From contig OX578283.1 of the NCBI GenBank assembly GCA_951217055.1, positions 28,705,427 through 28,769,426 on the forward strand: 64,000 nt of DNA, written 5' to 3'. Below, one piece after another: positions 47,955-59,235 of the stretch (its first letter is position 1; every line of letters starts with the position of its first letter). Origin of the DNA: Gerris lacustris (Eukaryota > Arthropoda > Insecta > Hemiptera > Gerridae). Under the pieces are notes generated by a model, which ran no database searches, was not told the origin of the DNA, and saw only the letters and a list, made by a program, of their open reading frames with translations. A program made the translations under genes and the position numbers.

Positions 47955-48323
47955 CAATTCAATTTTTAAGTTTTTTGTAGTTTTATACTAAAGAAAGTTT
48001 AAATTTTAATTTAAATCAAATTATAATTATTATTAACTACGGATGAATAATTATAATTATATATTGAATAATTATAAGCGTTAATTCTCAGTTTAGTTCT
48101 AATGTCATAAATATTGACTGTCTAAAGGTATATGAATATTGAAAGCTTGGATTCGGGACTAGTTATCGATTACGGCAGTGAAAAATCATTCTCCTGCGAA
48201 GCTTAGTAGGCAAGAGCATCTGTACTGGAAATACAGGAGACCCGTGGTTCAAATCCCGGCGCTGGAGTGTATTTTTCACCGTCTGTTTCCCGTAGTTAAT
48301 AATAATTATTATTTGATTTAAAA
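47955..48323 (+). mobile_element. tRNA-unit family copy with internal inversion
   Basis: The left segment (47955-48042) is the unit in minus orientation. At about 48043-48060 it switches to plus orientation and runs through the tRNA-like module (48192-48266) to the terminus TTTGATTTAAA. Sequence around TACAAGGTACAGGTACTAAT is missing at the junction. A perfect 14-bp duplication bounds the whole, so the inverted structure is one insertion. Confidence 0.85.
48192..48266 (+). tRNA. tRNA-like module of the inverted copy (GGA anticodon)
   Basis: Acceptor TCCTGCG/CGCTGGA (six of seven pairs), anticodon stem CTGTA/TACAG with loop CTGGAAA, B box GGTTCAAATCC. It is better conserved than the 25.8-kb and 28.6-kb modules and supports GGA as the ancestral anticodon. 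The A-box region carries small insertions. Confidence 0.5.
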
Positions 48324-48337
48324 AAAAGAATATTTAT
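48324..48337 (+). repeat. 14-bp target-site duplication, right copy
   Basis: AAAAGAATATTTAT, matching 47941-47954. Confidence 0.85.
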
Positions 48338-48399
48338 GTGCATTGTCTATCCGCCCGTCTGCAACGCACCTGATCTCCGAAAATACCTAACACAAAATT

Positions 48400-48650
48400 T
48401 GAAACTGCATTTTGGTTGAGTGTAATAACCTTATCACAGGAAAATCACAGGGAAAACCCAAAACATTAGCTCTCAGAAACTAGGGGTTAACATTTTTTTA
48501 ACGAGTGCAGCATGGGGGATCTAAAATGAAAGTGGAGGACTCCCTGAGTAAAAATGCATATTGGACATTTTCATGGCTTGGCTATGGCACATAAAAACTC
48601 GAAAAGCGTTACTAAAAATCGACACCAAAAAGCGTTACACGAGTGACAGG
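48400..48650 (+). repeat. Family D-like piece joined to small-ORF-module end
   Basis: 48400-48560 resembles 33190-33380 (CAGGGAAAACC, AACTAGGGGTTAAC, GGGATCTAAAATGAAAG). 48592-48645 matches the tail motifs of the small-ORF module (CTCGAAAAGCGTTACTAAAA, AAAAAGCGTTACACGAG). Confidence 0.5.
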
Positions 48651-48905
48651 GAGGTAGGAGGATATAGGAGGCGTGCAATCAAGTCTATCCGCTCTCGGTA
48701 TAGGGTTTCCCCCTACCGCGCCTAGGGCCTACCCACCCCTCCCCTCCCGTTTGGTTACCTGCCCCACGTCTCACTCTCTTCGCTTCTCGCTACCGCTCCA
48801 GCAGTCACTCACGTCCCCAGCGGGGCCCCCGCCCCCCTCCCAACTTCAATTTCTGTCCTACTGCTCTGCTGATTTGCACCGGACCAACGCCACAACCCTT
48901 AGAAT
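48651..48905 (+). other. G+C-rich island
   Basis: Marked local rise in C and G against the A+T-rich background, with CCCTCCCCTCCC and CGGGGCCCCCGCCCC runs. An 80-codon frame (48673-48915), proline- and serine-rich, is a by-product of the base composition. No function was recognised. Confidence 0.5.
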
Positions 48906-48951
48906 TTATTACTAATAAACTTACATAAATCAAATTTATTTTTTACTTTTG

Positions 48952-49485
48952 CTTCCGAGCTTACCAAAGGTAACGGAAGCTATGTGATCGTTTTGAAGAA
49001 CGAAAAATTTTTAGGTGTCCGATTTCAAAAATTCCAAGACAGAAATCCGTTGGTCTGTCGGTTTGTCGTTCAATTTTTGCGAACCAACATATCTTAAAAA
49101 CTTCACGTCCAATTTTAATAAAATTTGGGTGGTAGGTCATAATTAGCCCATTGTTGGTCCCATATAGGTTTCAAACTTCTGCGCTTATTTGTTTCTCTGC
49201 CAAATGCTCACATACATACATTTATTTATACCTATAACTTCAAAAATACTTCTTAAAATCTGATTTGTATGAAACTTTCATAGTTTTTTTAAAGTAACTC
49301 TTTAACTTTTGCTAAATTGATACTTTAGTTCGTGTAAAAAATCAAAACAATTTTGACAGATTTAATAAAACGGGGAAAACAATTAAACCAATTAGACAAT
49401 AATGGCTTGTAAAAGCATAAAATCAATAAAGTACGTGGATAGGACTCGAGGAAGCTATGTGCCACACCAATTGGCAGTCTATTTT
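48952..49485 (+). repeat. Family K repeat, subfamily B, complete
   Basis: Perfect head hairpin (GCTTCCGAGCTTACCAAAGG then GTAACGGAAGCTATGTGATC) and the terminus TGCCACACCAATTGGCAGTC. It is followed immediately by the small-ORF module, so 48952-49835 may be one full-length element of about 885 bp. Confidence 0.8.
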
Positions 49486-49835
49486 ATTTTTGTTATACTA
49501 TAATTTTTTACATTTATTATGTAAATATGGGTGAAGAAGCTAAAAGATGACTTCTTAATTAACTGGAAAAGAAGAAAAGTACTTTCTTTCTTCGTGCACA
49601 GCATATGTTCGATTTAATTCCTAATTTACAAACGCAAGAATCTGTACGCTCAAATTTTTTGACATTTTCATGTCTTTACTTTGACACATCAACTCGAAAA
49701 GCGTTACCCAAAAACGCGCCAAAAAGCGTTACCAAAAGCGACACTAAAAAGTGTTACCGAAAAACGATACCAAAAAGCGTTACATGAAAATGTCTCACTG
49801 TCTTGCAGACTCGTATGCAAGAAGTTTATTTTTAT
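49486..49835 (+). repeat. Small-ORF module of family K
   Basis: Begins TTATTTTTGTTATACTATAA and continues to an ATG at 49527 (MGEEAKR then a stop, so this copy is broken). The downstream LHMFDLIPNLQ-like segment is conserved. Four AAGCGTTACC-type motifs follow. The module ends at TCTTGCAGACTCGTATGCAA. Confidence 0.7.
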
Positions 49836-49928
49836 TTATTATTGTTTTTGTACCAATTCATATTTTCTTGGTGTATCCCTAAAAATTAAGTTTTTCGCTT
49901 CGCACTCTATTATTGTTATTTTTTATTT

Positions 49929-50370
49929 TGCTTCCGAGCTTACCGAAGGTAACGGAAGCTATGTGATCGTTCTGAAGAATGAAAATATTTTATATCTCCG
50001 ATTTCAAAAATTCCAAGACAGAAATCCGTTTCAGACATCAGGGAACATTTTTGGTCCCGTGTCTGTCTGTCGGTCTGTGTCGGTCTGTCGCTTAATTTTT
50101 GCGAACCACCATATCTTAAAAACTACTTGTCCGATTTTAATGAAATTTAGTTAGTAGGTAATGCTTAGCCCATTGTTGGTCCCATATAAATTTCACCTTC
50201 TGCGCTTAATTGTTTATCTTCCACATGCTCACAAACATACATTTATTTACAGCTCTATCTTTAAAAGTAACCATCTGATTGTTAAGAAAATTTTTATGGT
50301 TTGTCGAGAGTAGCCTGCAGATAGCACCTGCCAAATATCAACCGTCTGTGCATTTTAAATCGTGAATTAT
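49929..50370 (+). repeat. Family K repeat, subfamily B, 5' part of a longer element
   Basis: A perfect head (GCTTCCGAGCTTACCGAAGG) and well-kept subfamily B body, but no 3' terminus here. A matching terminus occurs at 51297-51388, with family C between (50829-51052), suggesting one longer element variant 49929-51388. Confidence 0.7.
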
Positions 50371-50828
50371 CTAAATTAATATGTCTATGTACTATAAAGC
50401 CGCATGGCTAACTGACTCACTGTCTGATATGAATATTTACCCACTTCCAGAAGAGCTAGAGACTTGTAGTTTACGGCATTCGACGCGCAACGTTCATATT
50501 GTGAACCAAAATAATTATACAAAGTTCACTATTCCCCCTCCTTCCCCCCTTAAAAAAATAATAATGGCCGACTTGATTTTTAAGCTGTGTTGGGGTCTTA
50601 TTGCGGCTAAACGATAAGTCGTATTGGAAAACGGATAGCACCAGCTGTATCTGATTTTAAAAGATCTACAACTTATGACCTTTTGTCGTATAATCATCGG
50701 TTGTACCATAGATAATGATAATTTTGGTATTTTTTTCCTTTTTGTCTTAGAATGGCCATAGTTTCTATAATAGTTGACTGACTTTATTTCTGATTGAGGC
50801 GCTTGAATCTTACACTAATGCTCTTTAA
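50371..50828. other. Unassigned sequence inside the possible long K element
   Basis: A frame at 50381-50617 has no recognisable domain. Confidence 0.4.
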
Positions 50829-51052
50829 ATTGATTATATTTTATTTCATTGGTTCATCCTTTTTGCTGAGAACATGAGAATAAACTTTTTCACGTATGCC
50901 GCTTTTTTTTTTGGTTTTTAATATATTGTGTCGTATATCATTTGAAAGGCCTTGATATGTACATTAAAGCTATTTTATTGGTATATTTAAAAAAAAAATT
51001 GTACTCGTACTTTTGTACCAATTTTTAATTTTGTTGTAGGTTAAAGGGTTTA
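50829..51052 (+). repeat. Repeat family C, copy 2
   Basis: Same blocks as 29184-29421 in opposite orientation: GCTGAGAACATGAGAATAAA, AAAGGCCTTGATATGTACAT, TTTGTTGTAGGTTAAAGGGT. Confidence 0.65.
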
Positions 51053-51296
51053 AATATTTTTTATGTTATTAGGTTTCTTATTTATATTTATTTATTAGTT
51101 TAATTAATGCCCTTTTGTATTGTGTTTTTTAAAAAAAAAATTTGGTAGCTCAAAGTAAAGGGGGAACCATTTATAATATAATGTATATCGTTGAAAAGCT
51201 CTTGAATAGTTTATTAAATTTTTTTACGATCTATTTTGTGTTATTTCTAGTTTTGAGGGGGTAAAATTTAAAAAAATTATCTTTATCTTTTTTTTT

Positions 51297-51388
51297 AGAC
51301 AATAATGGTTTGTAAAAGCATAAAATCAATAAAGTACGTGAATAGGATGCGATGAAGCTATGTGCCACACTAATTGGCAGTCTATTTT
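51297..51388 (+). repeat. Family K 3' end
   Basis: TAGACAATAATGGTTTGTAA through TGTGCCACACTAATTGGCAG. It is the same last 90 bp as in 5632-6216 and 48952-49485. Confidence 0.7.
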
Positions 51389-51439
51389 ACAAATGGAGGG
51401 AAAAAAACTTAAATTAATCATTGTTATTCTTTGTCAGAA

Positions 51440-51860
51440 AACAAAAAAAATGGTTTTTAAGGAATTTTTCATACGTAGCATATTTTGTAAGATCAAAAAT
51501 TCCCTCCCCCTCCCCCCCCCCCCAAAAAAAAATAACTTATGTTATAAAAATTATTATCTTAGGAACAAATTTGGCTTGACACATTAGAACAATAAAAATG
51601 CATATTAAGGCGTTTGTTTCACGTCATAATAATAAATGGTTCAAAAGTTATAGCCAAAACAAACTTTTTAATGACCACCATCTAGATATGGCTGGGCCGA
51701 TTATGCTTGTTCTATTTGTTAAATAGCCTACGGGCCCTTTGTGTTTGCAGAAAGCACATAATACCCTCTGTGGTGCTGAAGCCAATTTATATTTATATTC
51801 TCGGGTGCAACATTTTACTCACTCAGCTTGATATTTCAATACAAGTTTTTTGTTTTTTTT
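51440..51860 (+). repeat. Repeat family D, copy 2
   Basis: Parallels 33430-33890 block by block, including the C-rich tract near 51495-51525 and GGGCCCTTTGTGTTTGCAGA. Confidence 0.55.
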
Positions 51861-53400
51861 TTCTTCTAATAATTCTAGATTGTACAAAATAGATTAATTC
51901 TACATACAAATGAAAAAAAGAATATAATTTTTTCCTGTGTATCGTTAAAATAATAGCGAACATTTATTCCCAAATATTTATATATATATATTTTTGTCAG
52001 AGGATAATACAGAACTTGCTAAGCATGTCAGTTATCCGTTAATACTAATTATTTAAGATTTAAGAAAGAGTAAGATCAGAGTAAAATACTGAAAAATAAT
52101 TCTTTCGTAAAGCCTCGCGATATAATAAGAGATAACTCATTCGCAATTTATTATTGTATCGCAATATTAATTTATTGTGAATGAGTAAACTTATTATGGA
52201 CTCAATGTATGTTCGTTGCTAATTTAAAAGTTACTTTAATCAAGTAAAATTTTATAAATTTATGTTTCACGACTTTAACCAATTCGAAAATTTTGATGAT
52301 CCACTTAAAATTATCATAAGCATTAAGCATTTCATATCTCACCTCCCTGAGATTCGATCCAGATATGTTATTTCGGGACAATGGTTCAGGTCTGTTCAAG
52401 TGCGTTAAAAATTCTATTCCCTAAAATTTCTTTAAACTGTGGGAATTTTGTCTGTGGCAGGTGTTTCTTTTGTACTAATTATTTAAGATTATCATACAGG
52501 AATTGTTTTGTTGAATTAAATAGTGATATCGTTTCTGAGATTTGAACAATTATATCGTTGTTTCAGGCTGGTCTCAATTCAAAATATCGTTAAAATTTAT
52601 TGTATAGAATAAAAAAAAATCTCAATGTTCCACTTCATATTTGCTGACATATTTAAGATTTTAAACGTTTTTAAATTATAAATGAAAGAGATGAGGAGGA
52701 AGAGTAATAAATGCATACCAAAGTGGAAGATAGCTTGGTTTAAGAGAGTATTCAATGACAATAGATGGATCAAGGGTATTATAGTATTATGTTGGGATGG
52801 CTGTTTGATACATTTAGAGCTTCTCTGAGATTGTTTCTACATCACAAGGTTCATACAAAGGAATACATAAAATATTTAAGCATTTAAAACTGTGCATTGT
52901 CTGTGAATTAAGCTCCTCTATTCCTAGTTCCTACCTAGTTTAATCTATTGTCTTAGGTATTACATATTGAATTAACTATAAATGAAAACAGTTATTAGTT
53001 TGTATTCATATAACCAACCATATTTTAAAAACCAAACCAGTTTCGACTACTTAAGTTTATTCAACAAATTTATTTTAGTAATAAAATGCTAATAATTTCT
53101 TGCAAAGAGAATAAGTTTTTATTCATTTTGGGATTTTAACTTTTAGACACATTAACATTGCAGGATAGAGGAATCGTATACTTTGAGCCGCGTCCACACC
53201 TATTTAGATTTTATTTTTATTCTGTTTATTTTAACTTCATTATTTTTATATTTAAGGTTTATTCTTAAAATTTTTACATTCCACCAGAAGATGAATTAAA
53301 TTAATTAATTTATTGATTCATACACAATCTGCGTCTTCTTCTGCATTTGTTTAATTGTTCGTTTTTTTACTTTTACTTATTATCAATTAATATTTAAAAA
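51861..53400. other. No recognised gene
   Basis: A+T-rich. A minus frame at 52202-52399 shows no recognisable domain. Confidence 0.4.
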
Positions 53401-54112
53401 ATCTTTTACGGTAAGTTTTGATAAGGGCAATCTTTAAGTTGAGGAAAACAAAGCAGAATAAATCAGGAACAAAGCCAAACATTCACGAACAACTGTTTAA
53501 TCTAGAATGTTTTAGCGGCGTTGACATTTGCAAATGTATGCGAATCTTGTTTGCGAATGCGCGTTTGGTGTGTACCAGGCTTTACACTTCCTTACTAACG
53601 TTGCCTCAACACATGCCTTTGTGGACCCTGGCCTCTTTGAATACACATTTGCTTTCTAGGCGACTTGATCCTAGCACACACTCTTCTAGTTCCAGAGGCC
53701 AAGGTCATTTTTATCCTTCACGACATCGTTTTAGCTGCATGTGGACTTTCCTCTCCTTTTCGTGCCCATTATTTGGGCTTTAATATGTTTTCTTACAGTT
53801 TTGCATTAGTAAAACTTGCCCCAGCCCCTTCAATACATTCATTTTACACGCATTTCTTTAACTGTCTCCAAATCTTTTGACCAACTTCTTCAAGTTTAAA
53901 CATGTACAATTTAATTATTTGCGATGACAATAAGAACGATGTTTTATATCTGGCACGACCATCACATCTGGCAACACTGTAAGATCTGAGATCTTCGCTC
54001 CGATCCAAACCGCCAGCAAATGCCTCTATAGCCTTTCAAGTATCTTCAAATCGCATGACCTCATGTTAGTTACCTAAATTCGGCTTTATAAGACGTTATT
54101 TCGTCCTGTGGT
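53401..54112. other. No recognised gene, less A+T-rich
   Basis: A 121-codon frame (53418-53783) lacks recognisable domains. TGCGAATGCGCGTTTGGTGT near 53551 looks like the end of a DNA-transposon MITE, but no matching inverted end was found. Confidence 0.35.
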
Positions 54113-54345
54113 CACATACTACTGGTTAGACGCGAACCATGACTAAGGCAGGAGAACGAGTTCCTTTCGTCACGCTTTTTTCGAGAGACTCTACATCGCT
54201 TGGAAGGCCTCGGACCAGGTGGCAAAATAATGCAGAGAACGATCTCCGAGCCCTCGATGTCCAGGATTGGATTTAAGAGGCATAGCTCTAAATTGTTGTC
54301 ACGGCAAAGACCCACTTAGGGTTCTAATGGCCTACCAAGAAGAAT
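54113..54345 (+). pseudogene. Extreme C-terminus of a LINE endonuclease-RT
   Basis: A plus-strand frame reads SLGRPRTRWQNNAENDLRAL then DVQDWI followed by a stop, and LMAYQEEYG-like sequence. GRPxxRWxDxVExDLRxL...W is the conserved tail of the insect RT families seen at 22550 and 26800. No RT core is present. Confidence 0.6.
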
Positions 54346-55560
54346 ATGGCATTAAATAATCAGTCTATAGATAAATAAATAATTATAATAAGTCTGTAGA
54401 TAAGTAAATAATTTGGTCGTCATTTCTATTGATATTATAAAATTAAGAAAGTCTATAAAAGTTTTCTCTTCGAATTTGACTCTCAAAATTTCTGCAAATA
54501 AATGTGGAAAATTTATTGGCTTTTACAAACGATTTTGTAAAACTAAGAACTGATTATTGAATTTTCATTTAGGACATGTTTCTGTGCCAAATTTCAGAGC
54601 GATCGACTTTTTTAAAGTGAGCTAAATATAGATTACAAGATTTGTTCCTGGCAGACAAAAAGAACTGAATAAAAAATGTATGTTGCATTTTTATAAAACC
54701 ATTTGTTCATTTTCTTGGTTAGTTCATCCTTTTGCGTTTAATTTATAATTGTCTATTTTCTTCATTTCAGTTATTAATATTTATTTCATTTTTATGCTGA
54801 TGCTTTTAATATAGTATTGTTATTCATAGTTTTTGAAGTGAAGGGAAAGCGGAGATATAAGAATAGGGAGTTGAAGAACAATGTTCCAGAGGTCCTCAAA
54901 CTCATTAATAGCGAGAGGTTTGGCTTGAGTTAGAACCGCTTCTTGGTGTTTCTATTTAAATTGGTTTAAAACTTAATTGCCTTAATTTAACTTTTAAACG
55001 AAAAAAATTCTCCTACGCCAAGGAAAGGGGAAGAGGAAAGATTAATCCCATAAATGAATTTCATTTACTCTTCAACCTCCCTATCTTGCTCTAAGTTTTA
55101 ACTTAAATAAATTTTTTGTTTTAGTTTTATTATTTGTTTTTGTTACTTTTCTCGGAAAATAAGAGCAACGTTGCGGCATTAAACAAGCTCTTTTCCAGCT
55201 CTTGAGTCTTATTATATATTTTTAACTTCTTTATTTTAAACTTAGTCTTTAAAAGTATAATGTTTTTATAATGAATAAAATCAAACAACTTTCCTTTTTT
55301 TAAAAAAATAAATGAAGTTGTAGGATTGAGTCAAGTTAGCATTTATTTAATTAAAACCTTGTTATTTAAGCCCTTAGTTAGTAGTACTTACTTCTTTTAA
55401 ATTTATTTTTAACTCTTAAATAATTATTTCATTTTATTGAGGATACACACACATTTAATAGATACATATTCTATCTATGCATATTCTAATTTATCGCTTG
55501 CATCATTCGTCGGTAATTTTAATTTCTAACCTCATATTTAGGAATAGAATAAACGTCCCT
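54346..55560. other. No recognised gene
   Basis: A+T-rich sequence. Confidence 0.4.
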
Positions 55561-55885
55561 TTTAGATAGGACCGATTTCGTTATTCTGGTACTCAATATA
55601 AATAAGGTAGCTGTCAGCTCATTCCGTACTCCAACAAGGTCCCCACCATTGGAGTCCAACCTCATATTAATGGGTAGTACTTAAGTCAAGTGGCGTTCAT
55701 CCAGTTGCGATTGCCAATTAAAAGGTTCATATAGCTATATAGTTGTAAAAGCTTGGGACAGCCCCTGGAGCGCTTTACGAGCTGATATGCCAAGGATTAT
55801 TATCAAGCTCAATAAAATTTATTATCCTTTTTGCGTCTTAGTTATACTCTTATTTGGGTTGAAGTATAATATTAACCCCACCTAC
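55561..55885 (+). promoter_or_regulatory. Possible solo LTR (TATA, initiator, poly(A) signal)
   Basis: TATAAATA at about 55597 is followed by CTCATTCC, an initiator-like motif. Some 200 bp further is CTCAATAAAATTTATTATCC, a typical retroviral-type R/U5 poly(A) context. No flanking duplication or internal retroelement sequence was identified. Confidence 0.25.
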
Positions 55886-56054
55886 ACAAACAAAACAAAA
55901 ACATTCCCCTTATAAACTAAAATAATTCCCTACATCAAAATAAAAATTTCTCTTCATCAATAAATGTCAATGTCAATATTTTAAATAATTTAAAGATAAA
56001 AAAAACTTGTTATATACTACGTTTTTAAATTATCTGTTGAATGGCTGTTGGAAA

Positions 56055-56575
56055 CGGGGTATATATTTGAGATCTAAATTTCAATACCTTTGCAGCGTAC
56101 CCTTTTGTTATTTAGTTACTTTTATTTTTATATAATAACAATTTTTTTCTTTTTGAAAGTGACATACACTTTGCACATTTGATTTTTGTAAAAAAAAAAA
56201 AAAAAACCGAAATTTATTCAGTCCGAATATAGTCGATTTAAAAATCAAAACACTTTTTATTAGTTACTCCATACTTTTAAAATGATACCCCACAGAAAAA
56301 TTACAAAACATAAACATTTTGGGTCACCATAATAAAGTTACGGCCTAAAATTTGACTTTTCTATATTAACTCCTGGAAATATCATTGGCCCACAAATAAG
56401 TATATTTATGTATTTTTTCCTCATTTTTAGGAATTGTCCTTATGGGGGGGGGGGACTTTTTTGGGTTATTTTTTGGTAATTTTGGAAGTAAAATTGCCGC
56501 CATTTTGGAAACGTGATATATATTTGTGATCTAAATTCCAATAACTTTAAAATGATACCCCACTTAAAAATAAAT
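56055..56575 (+). repeat. Diverged direct repeat
   Basis: GGAAACGGGGTATATATTTG and GATCTAAATTTCAATACCTT (about 56052-56092) recur as GGAAACGTGATATATATTTG and GATCTAAATTCCAATAACTT (56508-56550). AAAATGATACCCCAC occurs at both about 56278 and 56549. A G9 run sits at about 56445-56454. Confidence 0.6.
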
Positions 56576-56737
56576 AATGTTGCGATCAGTGCTCAATTGC
56601 TCGCTGATCCAAGAAATTTCGTGTTGTGAAGTTTCCAACATTTTCCCTGTTTTTGTTGGAAAAAAATTTAAGTTGTATACTAAATTTCAAATCACTAGCT
56701 ACAACAAGTCTTAGTTATGATTATAGAGTAATGATGA

Positions 56738-57078
56738 TGGAGTAAGGAAGCTATGTGCCACACCAATTGGCAGTCTATTTATTTTTGTTATACTATAATT
56801 TTTTGCATTTATTATAAAAATATGGGTGAAGAAGCTAAAAGATTACTTCTTAAGAAACTGGAAAAGAAGAAAAGTACTTTCTTTTTTCGTGCACTACATA
56901 TGTTCGATTTAATTCCAAATTTAAAAACGCAAAAATCTGCACACTCGATATTTTTGACATTTTCATGTCTTTACTTTGGCACATAAACTCGAAAAGCGTT
57001 ACCAAAGAAACTACACCAGAAAGCGTTACATAAAAATGTCTCTCTGTCTTGCAGACTCGTATGCAAGTAATTTTTTGT
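56738..57078 (+). repeat. Family K 3' end plus small-ORF module with open frame
   Basis: Terminus TGTGCCACACCAATTGGCAG, then an ATG at 56822 opening a 54-codon frame that begins MGEEAKRLLLKKLEKKKSTF and continues to HMFDLIPNLKTQ. This is the best-preserved of three copies. It is lysine-rich and basic at the N-terminus, with no recognised domain. It ends with the CTTGCA/TGCAAG hairpin at about 57051-57068. Confidence 0.65.
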
Positions 57079-57541
57079 TTTGTAATTTGATGCGATTTTT
57101 ACTTAATTGACACTGTTTAAAGAAAAATCAACCTCAATGAGGTTACTATGTAACATTACTATGTAATTATCTCTGATCTACTTATCTCTGATTATTATCT
57201 CTGATCTAATTGTGATACGTATACATAATAATAACCTTTTTACTTTAATCTTCGCTCCAACTAATTATTCTTTATAAGCATTGTATGCAGCTGTCAGTTA
57301 TTTACATAGAGGACGAACGAAGCCTGTGGTATCTGATTAACTATTGACTTTTATTTGTTGGACGAGGGGTATCTATTTACACACTGGGTGGGTTTGATTT
57401 GAATATTAGCATACATCTCGCCTCGCTGAATCCAGATGTTATTGACATTTCAACCTTTATGCAAGCATCCACAATATTGGACAAGGAGGTCCTTTCAATT
57501 CTACATCAGTGGTCATATCCTTAATATATATACACAAACAC

Positions 57542-57544
<3 letters not shown>

Positions 57545-57609
<65 letters not shown>

Positions 57610-57690
57610 TCATATAATATATATATAATATATATATATAATATATATATAATATATATATAATATATATATATATATAATATATATATG
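57545..57690. repeat. (TA)n and TATAATA-type microsatellite
   Basis: Pure TA to about 57604, then interrupted ATATAATATATAT variants. Confidence 0.95.
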
Positions 57691-57969
57691 TATATAAAAT
57701 ATATAATTTGTTCTAAGGGACATGAGTTTTAGGTCATATCAATACAAAACTTCTTTGTCTCTGGAAATTGTAGAGTTCTCTAGGTATTGTAAAAACCGCC
57801 TTAAGCTTCACGAACATACTGATCCCTACTATTTCCAAATATTTAATAAATTATTTTAAACGCACATGCAAAAGCGGGTCCCCAATCACTTAGGAATTGC
57901 TCGACTCTTTACAAGGCGTCCTCCTTGCCTCTGGTTTATCTTCACTGCAAGATGCATTAACATTGTAAA

Positions 57970-58022
57970 AAATACTTCTTGCATACGAGTCCGCAAGACA
58001 GTGAGACATTTTCATGTTTTCG
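57970..58022 (-). repeat. Small-ORF module 3' end, minus strand
   Basis: Reverse complement of the module terminus: CATTTTCATG, GACAGTGAGA and CTTGCATACGAGTC. Confidence 0.6.
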
Positions 58023-58640
58023 CTCTGCGTAAACTACCGACATAAAATGAAATAAAATCGGTAATTTATTCAAGTAATTGATAAAAGTAGATGGAAGATA
58101 ATTTTTATTCTTACCTCCACACCGGCACTGCCGCGGCTTGATTACAAAATACTGAATTCAAAGGTGCCGGCCCGACTTCTACGAATTGTTAATATGCCTT
58201 CGAACTAAGTAGGCCGAGAGGACTGAGAGTTGATGGCAACCTCCTGTACTTCCCTAACTCCCTGTCACAGGTATAAATCTTTTCGAATCACTTCGGCCCT
58301 ATGACGTGCGGTGGAGGGAGGCCCAACAGCTGGAGACTGGATTACACACCTCCTATAGCTTTTTAACTCCCTGTTATACTTTCCTGCGTTTTTAAGCTAA
58401 AAGTAACGTAACGTTATTGACTTATGTTCCATAGCCTAAACATAAAAATGTCAAAAGTGATTTTCTTTGTACGAACCTGTATGTACGCGGTTTATCTCAC
58501 GCTATACTCACTTTTTGATTCATGTACGAGTCTAAGTGCGAATAGAGAAGACCTCTAAAATAAATTTTAAAAAGTTAATGCTAATACTGAAACAAAAATT
58601 TAACCTAAATATAAATTATTGTTTTCACATCATCAAACTA
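58023..58640. other. No recognised gene
   Basis: Two similar CCTCCTGT...AACTCCCTGT blocks (about 58240 and 58350) form a diverged direct repeat. No coding signal. Confidence 0.4.
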
Positions 58641-58644
58641 GGTA

Positions 58645-58985
58645 AAATAAGATAGGATATGTAACGTGAATGGAGGTCATCATTAAAAGTCTCCTTTGTG
58701 TAGGCACTGAGTATGGCCTTATAGAGGCCGAAATCGGATTTGATTTTTTAAATAAATATATTTTACGTGGAGAGACTTTTCCTTCTACTTGTAGGTACAA
58801 ATTGTCTTTCAATCAGTGCATTTACTTTAACAATATATACGACCATATGTCATTATTTGTGGGCTACTTTCAACAAACCATCTATTTTTGTTTTCAAAAT
58901 CAAATGAGTATTTTCATATAGCTATAAGTGTCAATGAAAAGAAAATTGTGTGCATGCGGAAGCAAAAGGAATGGGCACAGAAGGC
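58645..58985 (-). repeat. Family K, degraded interior copy
   Basis: The minus strand shows the TTTGTTGAAAGTAGCCCACA and ATACATATGGTCG-like blocks related to subfamily B. Termini are missing. Confidence 0.4.
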
Positions 58986-59084
58986 TGGTAATAATAAGTA
59001 AATAATAATAGTATTGTGGCTTACCGTTTAAATTTAATTAATATTATATGATTAGTTTTTACGATATAATGGTTGTTCGCAAAA

Positions 59085-59235
59085 ATGTTGAACAACGTAC
59101 AGCTACGAGAACAAAAATGATTTCTTATGTCTAAAACGGATTTCTGTCTAGGACTATTTCAATTTAGAGAAAGTAATAATTTCGTTCTTCAGAATGATCA
59201 CAATGATTCCCTTACATTCAATAAGCTCGGAAGTA
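59085..59235 (-). repeat. Family K, 5' fragment
   Basis: On the minus strand it has 'TTCCGAGCTTATTGAATGTA', 'GAAGAACGAAATTATTACTT' and 'AGACAGAAATCCGTTTTAGA'. Confidence 0.6.

Noticed and set aside
53418..53783. 121-codon open frame
   Set aside because: No recognisable domain or codon pattern. Part of it overlaps a MITE-end-like sequence.
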